Source of the DNA: Devosia naphthalenivorans
Lineage (GTDB): Bacteria > Pseudomonadota > Alphaproteobacteria > Rhizobiales > Devosiaceae
DNA length: 64,000 bases
NCBI RefSeq assembly: GCF_003056355.1
Contig: NZ_PYVW01000002.1
Span: forward strand, 248,001 to 312,000
Reading direction: 5' to 3'
A program made the position numbers and the translations under genes. A model generated the notes under the pieces. It worked only from the letters and a program-made list of their open reading frames with translations. It was not told the DNA's origin and did not search any database. Of this stretch, positions 35,288-44,702 are shown piece by piece (position 1 is the stretch's first letter; the number at the start of each line of letters is the position of its first letter).

Positions 35288-36061
35288 CTAGCCGCGATAG
35301 ATGTCGAAGGGGCCGAAGGCCTGGGTCGTGGCCATGACCTGGAGGCGGTTGACGTTGACGTGCTCGGGCAGGAGCGTCGACCACATTATGGTTTCGGCGA
35401 TGTCTTCGGCGTTCATCGCCTTGGTGCCTTGATAGGGCTTGGCGGCTTTGGATTCGTCGCCCTTGAAGCGGACCAGGGAGAATTCGGTTTCGGTCAGGCC
35501 GGGCTCGATATTGGTGACGCGGATGTTCTTGCCTTGCACATCGGAGCGCAGGTTGAGAGCGAACTGTTTTACGAAGGCCTTGGTGGCGCCATAGACCGAG
35601 CCGCCGGGATAGGGGTAGTCGCCGGCGACGGAGCCCAGCGTTACCACATGGCCGCCACCGCGCGCGATCATGCCGGGGAGCAGGGCGCGGACGGTGTAGG
35701 CGAGACCCGTGATGTTGGTCGCGATCATGGTCTCCCAATCGGTGATGTCGGTTTCGGCGGCGGGCTGCAGGCCCAGGGCGAGGCCGGCATTGGCGAGAAC
35801 GACGTTGATGCCGGCGAATGCTGGGGGCAGCGCTGCAATGGCAGCGTCGATGGCGGCGCGGTCGCGCACGTCGAGTTCGATGATGTGGCAGTTCTCGCGG
35901 CCCAATTCGTTCTGCAGTTCGACCAGCCGATCATGGCGGCGGCCGGTTGCGATCACCTTGCCGCCGGCCGCAACATAGCGGCGGGCAGCGGCGGCGCCGA
36001 AGCCCGAGGTGGCGCCGGTGATGAAGACGACGAAGCGGCTGGGATCGAGCAACTGGTACAT
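35288..36061 (-). CDS. Short-chain dehydrogenase (YdfG-like)
   Basis: 257 residues, classical SDR. The nucleotide motif TGxxxGxG is ITGATSGFGAAAARRYV, VLANAGLALG is the NAG motif, the catalytic Ser lies in LGSVAGDYPYPGG, and YxxxK in VYGATKAFVKQF. Arg in ATGRRHDRL suggests NADP(H). The C-terminal region (IEPGLTETEFSLVRFKGDE) is like YdfG, which oxidises L-serine, L-allo-threonine and 3-hydroxy acids and reduces malonic semialdehyde. The start at 36061 has GGAAG 5 bases upstream. It is first in a same-strand row with the oxygenase, reductase and GST, with repeats between each, so a functional link is possible but not certain. Confidence 0.87.
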   Translation of the reverse strand: MYQLLDPSRFVVFITGATSGFGAAAARRYVAAGGKVIATGRRHDRLVELQNELGRENCHIIELDVRDRAAIDAAIAALPPAFAGINVVLANAGLALGLQPAAETDITDWETMIATNITGLAYTVRALLPGMIARGGGHVVTLGSVAGDYPYPGGSVYGATKAFVKQFALNLRSDVQGKNIRVTNIEPGLTETEFSLVRFKGDESKAAKPYQGTKAMNAEDIAETIMWSTLLPEHVNVNRLQVMATTQAFGPFDIYRG

Positions 36062-36125
36062 GCGGACTTCCGTGAGGTGAGGCAAAGACGCGCCAGTTGA
36101 ACCAGTGGTGCCGGTACGGTCAACA

Positions 36126-36141
36126 GCCGTTGCGCAACGGC
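36126..36141. promoter_or_regulatory. Perfect 16-bp palindrome, candidate operator
   Basis: GCCGTTGCGCAACGGC reads identically on both strands and lies 65 bases before the SDR start, in the leader or promoter of the minus-strand row. Length and symmetry suit a dimeric repressor. Its core TTGCGCAA equals one of the palindromes before the importer operon (13375-13382). A transcript hairpin is an alternative role. Confidence 0.45.
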
Positions 36142-36154
36142 CACGCTGGACCGA

Positions 36155-36217
36155 TCAAATTTGATGCAAGCGGACAAATGGTTGTTTGTTGGCCGCAAGC
36201 AGCCCTAAACTCGCCAT
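36155..36217 (-). CDS. Possible 20-residue leader peptide
   Basis: The frame MASLGLLAANKQPFVRLHQI ends with TGA 93 bases upstream of the SDR start. A near-perfect ribosome site AGGAGGT sits 7 bases before its ATG, far better than those of most genes here. Between this frame and the SDR gene lies the 16-bp palindrome, so a leader-peptide or coupling arrangement is conceivable. No codon run points to attenuation by one amino acid. It could also be a degenerate gene start. Translation is unproven. Confidence 0.35.
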   Translation of the reverse strand: MASLGLLAANKQPFVRLHQI

Positions 36218-36220
36218 GAA

Positions 36221-38293
36221 ATGACCTCCTGTTGGGCGAAAGCCCAGCGTTACAGGGGTATGCGGCAGGGATTTAACGGAATCTTGTTGTCCCGGAGGGA
36301 AATTGAGCTTCTGCCTTGGGGATCGGTGCTCTCGCAGCGGCCCCAGTCTGGTTTGAAGTACAAAGGCGGGGTTGGTCCACTGCAAGTCGCGCGGTTAGTA
36401 ACGAGTATTGGCGCATTGTGTGTTGCGGCAGCGGGCCTGAGCCTTGCGGCTCCGGCCAGTGCATTTGAAATTTTCGGGCTCAAGCTGTTCGAGGACCAGA
36501 GCGAAGCGGATGCGGAAGCCGTTATCGCCGATCCGCAGCCTTACTCCGTTTCGGTCGTGGTCAATGCCGCGGGTGAGCTGGAAAATGTCGTGCGCAACGC
36601 ATCCGCGCTGGTGGCCGACGAGGAGGAGCCTGCCTCCGGCGCGGCCGGGCTTCTGGCCAAGGCGCGTGGCGATTACCGGCGCATCGTGGCGGCACTTTAT
36701 GACGAAGGCCATTATGGCGGGGTCGTCAGCATCCGGGTGGGCGCCAGCGAGGTCACGAGCCTGCCGCCGGACGTGGAACTGCCCGATCCGGTGCTGGTGA
36801 CCATCGTGGTCGATCCCGGGCCGCTGTTCAATTTCAACCGCGTCGATATCGTCAATCAGGCGCCGGCGACCAGTGATGTGTTCGACCAGGTCGACCTGCC
36901 ATCCAACAAGGGGTTTGGCGTGGGTGAAGTCGCCCGGTCCAGCGTGATCCTGCGCGCCGAGAACCTGGCGCTCGAGGCGTGGCGGCAGCAGGGTTATGCC
37001 AAGGCGGTGATCGCCAGCAGGGACGTGGTGGCCGACCATGCGAGCAACCTTGTCGATGTGACGATCACGGTCAATCCGGGGCAAAAGGCGGCCTTTGGCG
37101 AGGTGACGGTGAGCGGCACGGAGCGCATGGACCCCGCGTTCGTGCGGCGCCAGACGGGACTGACGCCCGGCGAAGAGTTCGACCCCGATGAGGTGGATCG
37201 GGCGCAGAAGCGGCTCGACCGGCTCGAAGTGTTTCGCGCGGCTCGGCTCGAAGCCGCTGAGTCCATCGGGCTCGATGGGCTGCTGCCCTATGATCTGATC
37301 GTGCAGGAACTGCCCGGAGCCCGCTTCGGCGTCGGCGCGACGTATTCGACAATCGATGGGTTGGGCGTCGAAGCGTTCCATCTGTGGCGGAACCTGTTCG
37401 GACAGGCGGAGCGCCTGCGGCTCGATGCGCGTATCGCCGGCATAGGCTTTCCGGTGGAAACCGAGGAATTCGACTATTTCTTTGGCGGTACCTTCACCAA
37501 GCCGGGCGTCTTTACGCCTGATACCGATCTGGTGGCCGCGATTTCGGCGGAACGCACGGTTTATCCTACCTATACGGAAACCTCAGCGCTGGGCCGGGTT
37601 GGCTTGACGCACATTTTTTCGGACCAGATTACCTTTGAAGGCGGCACACAATTCGAACGCAGTGAGTTCGAGGATGTGTTCGGCACGCGCGATTTTGCTG
37701 TGGCCAGTCTTTACGGTGCGGCGACGCTCGATTTCCGCAACGACAAGGTGGATGCCACCAGCGGCTGGTACATGCGGGCCGATATCGAGCCGTTCTATGA
37801 ATTCAACTACGGCAATGCGGCGGGCCGCGTGACGGTGGAAGGCCGCACCTATTTCGGCTTTGGCGAGGACGATCCGTTCGTGCTGGCTGGCCGGATCAAG
37901 GCCGGTGCGGTGATTGGAGCGGACCTCAACGAAATCCCACCCGACCGGCTATTCTTTGCCGGCGGCGGCGGATCGGTGCGCGGGTACGGACACCGCTCGA
38001 TCGGGGTGGATGACGGCTTCGGCAATATCATCGGCGGACGCTATCTGCTGGAAGGTTCGCTCGAGGCCAGGGCCAAGGTGACCGAGAGCATTGGCGTGGT
38101 TGGCTTTCTCGATGGCGGCTATGTTGCCGGCGATGAATTCCCGGGGATCGATGATTTGCGGCTCGGAGCGGGCGTGGGCCTGCGGTATTACACGGGGCTT
38201 GGGCCGTTGCGGGCTGACCTTGCCATCCCGCTCAACAAGCAGGACGGCGACCCCGACTATGCGCTGTATGTTGGCATAGGGCAGGCATTCTGA
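36221..38293 (+). CDS. tamA: TamA-like outer-membrane assembly factor (Omp85 family)
   Basis: Up to 690 residues. A signal peptide is visible only internally (VTSIGALCVAAAGLSLAAPA then SAFEIFGL), about 58 residues into the longest frame, so the true start is probably later than 36221. No good ribosome site decides it; TTG 36353 and GTG 36326 are candidates. POTRA-like modules follow (FNFNRVDIVNQ, ALEAWRQQGYAKAVI, AAFGEVTVSGTERMDPAFVR), then a 16-strand barrel with the Omp85 loop-6 motif SVRGYGHRSIG and a C-terminal Phe (GIGQAF). TamA and TamB help insert autotransporters and maintain the outer membrane. The stop overlaps tamB by one base. Confidence 0.88.
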   Translation: MTSCWAKAQRYRGMRQGFNGILLSRREIELLPWGSVLSQRPQSGLKYKGGVGPLQVARLVTSIGALCVAAAGLSLAAPASAFEIFGLKLFEDQSEADAEAVIADPQPYSVSVVVNAAGELENVVRNASALVADEEEPASGAAGLLAKARGDYRRIVAALYDEGHYGGVVSIRVGASEVTSLPPDVELPDPVLVTIVVDPGPLFNFNRVDIVNQAPATSDVFDQVDLPSNKGFGVGEVARSSVILRAENLALEAWRQQGYAKAVIASRDVVADHASNLVDVTITVNPGQKAAFGEVTVSGTERMDPAFVRRQTGLTPGEEFDPDEVDRAQKRLDRLEVFRAARLEAAESIGLDGLLPYDLIVQELPGARFGVGATYSTIDGLGVEAFHLWRNLFGQAERLRLDARIAGIGFPVETEEFDYFFGGTFTKPGVFTPDTDLVAAISAERTVYPTYTETSALGRVGLTHIFSDQITFEGGTQFERSEFEDVFGTRDFAVASLYGAATLDFRNDKVDATSGWYMRADIEPFYEFNYGNAAGRVTVEGRTYFGFGEDDPFVLAGRIKAGAVIGADLNEIPPDRLFFAGGGGSVRGYGHRSIGVDDGFGNIIGGRYLLEGSLEARAKVTESIGVVGFLDGGYVAGDEFPGIDDLRLGAGVGLRYYTGLGPLRADLAIPLNKQDGDPDYALYVGIGQAF

Positions 38294-41200
38294 TGGCGCG
38301 GTTGTTCAACATGCCAAAGCGGCTCGCCTTTTTGATTCTGATGTTGTGCGGGCTGGGCCTTGGCGTGCCTGCTGCCATCGTGGCGCAGGATGTGCTCACG
38401 ATGGACAATGAAGAGCAGAAGGATTTCCTGACCAATTTCGTGCAGGACCGGCTCTCGACGCCCGAGCGGCAGATCCGGATTTCCAACATCGAGGGAATCC
38501 TGGGCTCTGATGTTTCGGTGCGCGAGATCACCATCTCGGACCAGGAAGGTGTGTGGCTGCGCATCAACAATGCCCGGCTGACCTGGAACCAGGGCGCGCT
38601 ATTGTTTGGTCGGCTGGAAGTGAGCGCGCTTACCGCCGATTCCATCGACTATATTCGCAATGCCGTTCCGGCCGAAGGCGTGGACCTGCCGCCGGCTGAA
38701 GCCGGGACGTTGCAGATTCCCGATTTCCCGGTCGCGATCATCCTGCAGCAGCTGAGCGTGCCGAGCGTGACATTTGGGGAAAATGTCTTCGGCCTGGGTT
38801 CGCAGATTTCGCTGGCTGGCGGGTTTACGCTCGACAATGGCAACCTGACGACGAACCTTGACGTGGTGCGGCTCGACGGGCCGGGTGGTACGCTCGATCT
38901 CGATCTGGCTTATACCGGCGGTGACAATTCGATCGATCTGGGCCTGTCGCTGGTCGAGCCCGAAGATGGCGTGATCGCCAATTTGCTCAACATCGAAAAC
39001 CGTCCAGCGGTGACGCTGACGCTCAATGGCACGGGGCCGGTGGCGGATCTGCGAACCGAACTGGTGTTGCAGGCCAATGGCCAGACTGCGCTTTCGGGCG
39101 TGGCCACCATCCAGCAGCAGGCCGCAGGCTTTGCTGTCGATGCAGATCTGCGCGGGCCGTTGTCGACGCTCGTGGCAGAGCCTTATCGCCCGTTCTTCGG
39201 GCCGGAGACGTCGCTAACGGCCAATGCACTGGTGCGTTCAGAGGGCGGGTTTTCCATCTCCGGGCTCCGGCTCAGTGGCGGCCAGCTTTCGCTCGAGGCG
39301 GCGGTGGAAACGACGCCGGATAATTTCCTGCGCACGCTGGCGCTCAACGCCGTCATTGCCGATCCGAGTGGCGGCCAGGTGACGCTGCCGGTGCCCGGCA
39401 GTGCGACGCGGGTTGATTCAGCCCAACTCGCGATAGCGTTCGGCGGCGAAGGCAGCGAGGACTGGAATTCCACGCTCAGCGTTGCTGGCTATGAAACGGA
39501 CGGCTTTGCAGCCGAGACGGTTGCGCTGACGGTGGGTGGTGTTGCGACGAATTTGAGCGATCCGGCAACGCGCCGCGTGACGTTCAATGGCGATGGCAGC
39601 CTTTCGGGGATCACGGCTTCGGAGGAAGTCGAAGCAGCGCTGGGCGACGGGATCGGCATCGGTATCGCAGGGCTCTGGAACGCGGGCGAGCCGGTGGAAC
39701 TGGCAGAATTCCGCGTGGTGGGGAACGCGTTGACAGCCATGCTGACGGGCCAGCTCGATGGCCTGGATTTCAGGGGCGACATCGGCCTCGAAACCGCCAG
39801 CATTGCGCCATTCTCGGGCCTGGCCGGGCGCGAGCTCAATGGCGCGCTGTCGCTGAACGCAAGCGGCTCGATCATGCCGGTGGTGGGCGGGTTCGATTTG
39901 ACGCTCGATGGTACGGGCACCGATCTTGCCGTCGGCGACGAGGTTGCGGACCGGCTGCTGGCCGGAACCGTGTCCCTTGGCGGGCGGGTGGCGCGCAACA
40001 CCAACGGGTTGATGGCTGAGAACTTCCGCATCGAGAACCCGCAAGTGCAGGTGCTGGCCGACGGTTCTTATTCGAGCGAGGTTGCGGATTTCACCTTCAA
40101 CCTGGATCTGAGTGATCTGGCGCTGCTGTCCGGTCAGGCATCGGGTGCGCTCCAGGTGGTGGGAACGGCCAAGGGCGCCGAGAATATTATCGATCTCAAC
40201 CTCGATGCGAGTGTGCCGACCGGCACTCTGGCCGATCGACAACTGCGCGAGGCCCGCGTTGGTTTTGCCGGGCAGTATAACGTCGACACCCTCACGGGAA
40301 CTATCGATGGATCGGGCGCACTGGATGGTTTCCGTACCACGCTTGCAGCGGGGGTGAATGTCACTCCAGACCAGCAGGCGCTGCGCGATATTGCGTTCCA
40401 GGCCGCGGGGACGCGGATCACCGGTGAGTTGGTCCGTGTCGTAGAGACGGGCTTGATCGATGGCGGGCTGAACATGGTTTCGCCCGATGTGTCGGTGCCG
40501 GCGGCGCTGGCGCTGCTCGAGGCATCTGGCGCCGTGAACGCCGATGTGACGCTGCAGCCGGCCGATGGCAAGCAGGGCGCAGCGGTGCGCGGCGATGTGC
40601 GGGACCTTTCGGTCAATGCCATTCGCGTGGGCGCTGCGGATGTGTCGGCGACGATCGGCGATCTGTTCGGCGTGCCGATGATCGATGGCTCGCTCAATGG
40701 CCGCGATATCGCGGCGGCTGGCGTCGATGTCCGCACCTTGCGTGCAACCGCGACGCAGAGCGGCACCACAACCTCGTTCGATGGGCAGGCGTCGCTGGCA
40801 ACGGGCACCGATGTGGATATTGCCGGCTCCCTGACCCCGGTGGAAGCGGGCTACAGGCTGGCACTCGACCGGGCGGAACTTGTGCAGGGGCAATTGTCGG
40901 CGCGGCTTGCTCGGCCGACCGTGTTGCAGGTGGCTGGCTCCAGCGTGTCGCTGGATGCGGTGCGGTTTGACGTGGGCTCCGGCTCGATCACCGCCACCGG
41001 TTCGGCGGGTGAGGCACTCGATATCGTGCTCGACATCAATGCCCTGCCGCTATCGATTGCCAACACCGTGTCGCCTGATCTGGGGCTTTCCGGAACGCTC
41101 AACGGGCGGGCTACCATCGGCGGCACAGGCACCGATCCGCGCGTGCAGTTTCAAGCGGAGGCCCAAGGGATCAATGCGGCGGCGATCGGCGAATTCGGCA

Positions 41201-42630
41201 TCGCGCCGCTGAGTGTTTCGGCCAATGGCAGCTTCGCCGGCAACGTCGTGACGCTGGCGGCGCTGCGAGCGAACGGCTCGGGCGGCTTGACGCTGCAAGG
41301 TTCTGGCAGGGTGCCGCTGAGCGGAGGCGGGCTCAATGTGAGCGTCAATGGCTCGGCGCCACTGGCGCTGGGCAACAGGTTCGTCGCTGATCGCGGCGGG
41401 CAGTTGAGCGGGGTCGTGACGCTGGACGCCCGCGCAACCGGGAGCCTTGCCGCGCCGCAGTTCGGCGGACGCGTGGCGACGAGTGGCGCCGGTTACGTTG
41501 ACCCGGAGTTGAACCTGCGGCTGCAGGGCATTGCCGGTTCGGCGAGCCTCAATGGCACCAATCTGACTATCGATGCGCTCTCGGCAAATCTTGCCACCGG
41601 TGGCTCGGTCTCCGCTTCCGGTTCGATCGGGTTGACCGGGGGCCTGCCGGCCAATGTGCGGCTGGCCCTCAATTCGGCGCGCTACGCCGATGGCCATTTG
41701 TTTGTCGCCACCGCATCAGGCAATCTGGCGCTGACGGGTAATTTGACGGGCTCGCCGCTGTTGAGCGGAGACGTGTTTGTCGAAGAGGCCAATATCACCG
41801 TGCCGCAGAGCTTTGGCGGCGGCACGGAGCTGATCGACGTCGAACATGTGCGCATTCCGCCGGCCGTCGAGCAAACTCTGGTGCGGGCCCGCATCGATGA
41901 ATCCGGCGCCCCAGTGCCGCAGTCGCGGCCGGGCGGGGTGTTACTCGATATCAACGTCAATGCGCCCAATCAGATCTTCATCCGCGGCCGCGGACTGGAC
42001 GCCGAGGTGGGCGGCACGGTCCGGATCACTGGGCCGATAGGGGATATCCAGCCGGTGGGCGCGTTTGAATTGACGCGGGGGCGGCTCGACATTCTCGGTG
42101 AGCGGGTGACCTTCGACAGCGGCACGGTGACGCTTGTGGGTGATCTCGACCCGCAGTTGAATCTGGTGGCCAGTGTCGAGGGCGACGATATCACGGTGTT
42201 CGTGACCGTGTCCGGGCGCGCTTCGGACATCGAAGTGAGCTTCTCTTCGGCCCCCATGCTGCCGCAGGATGAAGTGCTGAGCCGGCTGATCTTCGGCCGC
42301 TCGATGGGCGAACTGTCGCCGCTGCAATTGGCCAAGCTTGCCGCTGCGGCAGGGGAGCTGGTCGGCGGCGGTGGGGGCGGGCTGGTCGACAGCCTGCGCG
42401 GTGCGGCGGGGCTGGATGACCTCGATATCGTTACGGACGACCAAGGCAATGTCGCGGTGCAGGCGGGGACTTATATTCAGGACAACGTGTATCTGGGTGT
42501 GCAGGCCGGTGCCGGCGGGCAGAGCCGGGTGACCATCAATCTCGATGTGACGAAGGATCTGAAGGTGACGGGCGCGGCCGGGCAGAATGGGGATTCCAGC
42601 TTGGGCGTGTTTTATGAGCGGGACTATTGA
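38293..42630 (+). CDS. tamB: TamB-like translocation and assembly module protein
   Basis: 1445 residues. An N-terminal signal anchor (LAFLILMLCGLGLGVPAAIV) is followed by a very long repetitive beta-rich region of AsmA/TamB type, and the DUF490 C-terminal domain ends in LKVTGAAGQNGDSSLGVFYE then RDY, the usual TamB ending. The C-terminal segment contains the conserved GTVTLVGDLDPQLNLVASVE and DEVLSRLIFGRSMGELSPLQ blocks. TamB spans the periplasm as a hydrophobic groove, interacts with TamA and is implicated in phospholipid transport. Its ATG overlaps the tamA stop (TGATG), so the two are one coupled operon. Confidence 0.95.
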   Translation: MARLFNMPKRLAFLILMLCGLGLGVPAAIVAQDVLTMDNEEQKDFLTNFVQDRLSTPERQIRISNIEGILGSDVSVREITISDQEGVWLRINNARLTWNQGALLFGRLEVSALTADSIDYIRNAVPAEGVDLPPAEAGTLQIPDFPVAIILQQLSVPSVTFGENVFGLGSQISLAGGFTLDNGNLTTNLDVVRLDGPGGTLDLDLAYTGGDNSIDLGLSLVEPEDGVIANLLNIENRPAVTLTLNGTGPVADLRTELVLQANGQTALSGVATIQQQAAGFAVDADLRGPLSTLVAEPYRPFFGPETSLTANALVRSEGGFSISGLRLSGGQLSLEAAVETTPDNFLRTLALNAVIADPSGGQVTLPVPGSATRVDSAQLAIAFGGEGSEDWNSTLSVAGYETDGFAAETVALTVGGVATNLSDPATRRVTFNGDGSLSGITASEEVEAALGDGIGIGIAGLWNAGEPVELAEFRVVGNALTAMLTGQLDGLDFRGDIGLETASIAPFSGLAGRELNGALSLNASGSIMPVVGGFDLTLDGTGTDLAVGDEVADRLLAGTVSLGGRVARNTNGLMAENFRIENPQVQVLADGSYSSEVADFTFNLDLSDLALLSGQASGALQVVGTAKGAENIIDLNLDASVPTGTLADRQLREARVGFAGQYNVDTLTGTIDGSGALDGFRTTLAAGVNVTPDQQALRDIAFQAAGTRITGELVRVVETGLIDGGLNMVSPDVSVPAALALLEASGAVNADVTLQPADGKQGAAVRGDVRDLSVNAIRVGAADVSATIGDLFGVPMIDGSLNGRDIAAAGVDVRTLRATATQSGTTTSFDGQASLATGTDVDIAGSLTPVEAGYRLALDRAELVQGQLSARLARPTVLQVAGSSVSLDAVRFDVGSGSITATGSAGEALDIVLDINALPLSIANTVSPDLGLSGTLNGRATIGGTGTDPRVQFQAEAQGINAAAIGEFGIAPLSVSANGSFAGNVVTLAALRANGSGGLTLQGSGRVPLSGGGLNVSVNGSAPLALGNRFVADRGGQLSGVVTLDARATGSLAAPQFGGRVATSGAGYVDPELNLRLQGIAGSASLNGTNLTIDALSANLATGGSVSASGSIGLTGGLPANVRLALNSARYADGHLFVATASGNLALTGNLTGSPLLSGDVFVEEANITVPQSFGGGTELIDVEHVRIPPAVEQTLVRARIDESGAPVPQSRPGGVLLDINVNAPNQIFIRGRGLDAEVGGTVRITGPIGDIQPVGAFELTRGRLDILGERVTFDSGTVTLVGDLDPQLNLVASVEGDDITVFVTVSGRASDIEVSFSSAPMLPQDEVLSRLIFGRSMGELSPLQLAKLAAAAGELVGGGGGGLVDSLRGAAGLDDLDIVTDDQGNVAVQAGTYIQDNVYLGVQAGAGGQSRVTINLDVTKDLKVTGAAGQNGDSSLGVFYERDY

Positions 42631-42644
42631 GGGCTTGCCCAAAG

Positions 42645-42764
42645 TTCTCGTAATGAGCCTGTCGAACCATTGGAGATTGCCCGGGTGCAACCCGCGCTCA
42701 AGCGAGTGGAGGACGGCCAACGCCACGACCTCGTCCTTCGACAGGCTCAGGATGAGGTCTACTG
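42645..42764. repeat. Family-E repeat units
   Basis: GAGCCTGTCGAACCATTGGA at the left and CGACCTCGTCCTTCGACAGG plus CTCAGGATGAGG at the right lie between convergent tamB and yejA. No gene is seen in this gap of about 170 bases. Confidence 0.75.
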
Positions 42765-42804
42765 AAGGGGCCCAGACATCCTGACTTTCGGTCTTGTACC
42801 GTGC

Positions 42805-44655
42805 CTACCGCGCCCCACCCGTCGCGGCCGCCTTGGCTTCGTCGTACCACCAGATGGTTGGGAAGCCGCTGGAGAATTCGGGGAGCGGGTCGGGATGGCT
42901 GAAGCGGTTCCAGCGGGCGATGCGGGATTGGCGCAGGGAATAGCTGGGGACCATGAAGTGATGGTGCAGCAGGGTGCGGTCCAGCGCCTTGGTGGCGGCC
43001 TCCTGGGTGGCGCGGTCGTCGGCTACGATCAGCTTGTCGATGAGCGCGTCGATGCCCGGATCGGCGATGCCGATATAGTTCTGCGAGCCTTCCTCATCGG
43101 CGCTGGAGGAGCCGAAGAAATAGCGCTGCTCATTGCCGGGCGAGAAGGACTGGCCCCAGCCGGAATAGATCATGTCGTAGTCGAAGCTGCGCAGGCGGTT
43201 GATGTATTGCGGGCTGTCGACGGAGCGTAGCGAGACGGCAATACCGATCTTGGCGAGATTGGTAACGAGGTTCTGCGCGACCGGCTCGATGGTTGGGCCG
43301 TTGAGCAGGATTTCGAAGGTGAAGGGTTTGCCGTTCGGGTCGAGCAGTTGGCTGCCCTGGAGGGTGTAGCCGGCTTCGGTCAATAGCTGGAGGGCGGTGC
43401 GCAGGTTTTCGCGCAGCTTCTGCGGATCGCCGCTGACGGGGTTGGTGTATTCTTCAGTGAAGACCGAGGGCGGGACGAGCTCCTTGACCGAGTTGAGGAT
43501 TTCGAGCTCTTCGCCCTCCGGCAGGCCGCTGGAGCGGAAGGGGAGCCCAAAGAAATAGCTGTCGATGCGCTCGTACTGGCCGAAGAACAGCGTGCTGCTG
43601 AGCTGCTCGAAATCGAAGGCGTAGTTGAGCGCTTCGCGAACGCGTTGATCCTGGAATTTCTCGCGGCGTGTGTTGGGAATGAAACCCAACATCAGGCCTG
43701 AATTGGCGTAGTCCTGCGGGAAGAGCTCCTGGACGATGCGGCCTTCGTTTACGGCCGGGAAATCGTAGGCAGTGGCCCAGCGGCGGGCCTGGTTTTCCCA
43801 CCACCAATCGAACTGGTCGCCCTTGAAGGCTTCGAATTGCACGGTGAGGTCGAGGAAATATTCGATGCGGTATTCGTCGAAATTGTTGGTGCCGATGTGG
43901 GTGGGGTGATCGGCGCCCCAGTAATCGGCTACGCGCTTGTAGGTGACCGTACTGCCCGCGTCGAGGCCGGCGAGTTCATAGGGTCCTGAGCCCATTGGGG
44001 CTTCCAGGGTGGAGTCACCGATATTGCGCTGCCTGCCCCTGGCGTCGCTGCCCTCCCACCAGTGCTGGGGCAATACCAGTAACTGGCCCAGGATCAGTGG
44101 CAGTTCGCGATTGCCGGTTTGGTCGAAGGTGAAGGTGACTTCGCCGGGCGCCGTGACTTCGGCGCTGACCACGTTCTTGTAGTATTGCGCCTGGTTGGGA
44201 TTGAGTTCCTTGGCCTTGTTGAATGACCAGACGACGTCCTCGGCGGTGACGGGCTCGCCATCGTGCCATTTCGCGGCGGGGTTCATGCGGAAGGTCACGG
44301 CGCCGTAATCCGGGGCGATGCGCAGGCTTTCGGCCAGCAATCCGTAATAGGAGTTCACCTCGTCGAGCGATGGCGTGAGCAGCGTTTCGTAGACGAGGCC
44401 GATGCCACCCGCGACTTCGCCCTTGGGCAGGATGGGGTTGAAGGTGTCGAAGCCCCCCATTTGACCCAGGCGGACGACGCCGCCCTTGGGCGCATCGACG
44501 TTCACATAGTCGAAATGGGGGAAGCCTTCAGGGTATTTCGGGTCCTCGCTCATGTTGAAGGCGTGAACCCAGGTGTCGGTTGGCGTTTGAGCGCGGGCGG
44601 GGGTGCCAACGCCCAGCGCCATGAGGGCGGTCATGAGGAGAGGGGCGAACTTCAT
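42805..44655 (-). CDS. yejA: Periplasmic binding protein of a Yej-type ABC importer
   Basis: 616 residues. The start at 44655 gives a signal peptide (KFAPLLMTALMALGVGTPARA, cleaved before QTPTD). Family-5 features include HAFNMSEDPKYPEGFPHFDY VNVDAPKGG (the block typical of YejA), RMNPAAKWHDGEPVTAEDVVW and ADPGIDALIDKLI. YejA-like proteins bind microcin C or peptide-like ligands, and in rhizobia antimicrobial peptides. The gene is the last of the yejB-E-F-A row on the minus strand, 47 bases after yejF. In E. coli yejA comes first, so the order differs. Confidence 0.87.
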   Translation of the reverse strand: MKFAPLLMTALMALGVGTPARAQTPTDTWVHAFNMSEDPKYPEGFPHFDYVNVDAPKGGVVRLGQMGGFDTFNPILPKGEVAGGIGLVYETLLTPSLDEVNSYYGLLAESLRIAPDYGAVTFRMNPAAKWHDGEPVTAEDVVWSFNKAKELNPNQAQYYKNVVSAEVTAPGEVTFTFDQTGNRELPLILGQLLVLPQHWWEGSDARGRQRNIGDSTLEAPMGSGPYELAGLDAGSTVTYKRVADYWGADHPTHIGTNNFDEYRIEYFLDLTVQFEAFKGDQFDWWWENQARRWATAYDFPAVNEGRIVQELFPQDYANSGLMLGFIPNTRREKFQDQRVREALNYAFDFEQLSSTLFFGQYERIDSYFFGLPFRSSGLPEGEELEILNSVKELVPPSVFTEEYTNPVSGDPQKLRENLRTALQLLTEAGYTLQGSQLLDPNGKPFTFEILLNGPTIEPVAQNLVTNLAKIGIAVSLRSVDSPQYINRLRSFDYDMIYSGWGQSFSPGNEQRYFFGSSSADEEGSQNYIGIADPGIDALIDKLIVADDRATQEAATKALDRTLLHHHFMVPSYSLRQSRIARWNRFSHPDPLPEFSSGFPTIWWYDEAKAAATGGAR

Positions 44656-44702
44656 CAGACAGCTCCGGTTTTGCGGATGTTGGGTCAGACTAGGGGCAAA
44701 AT

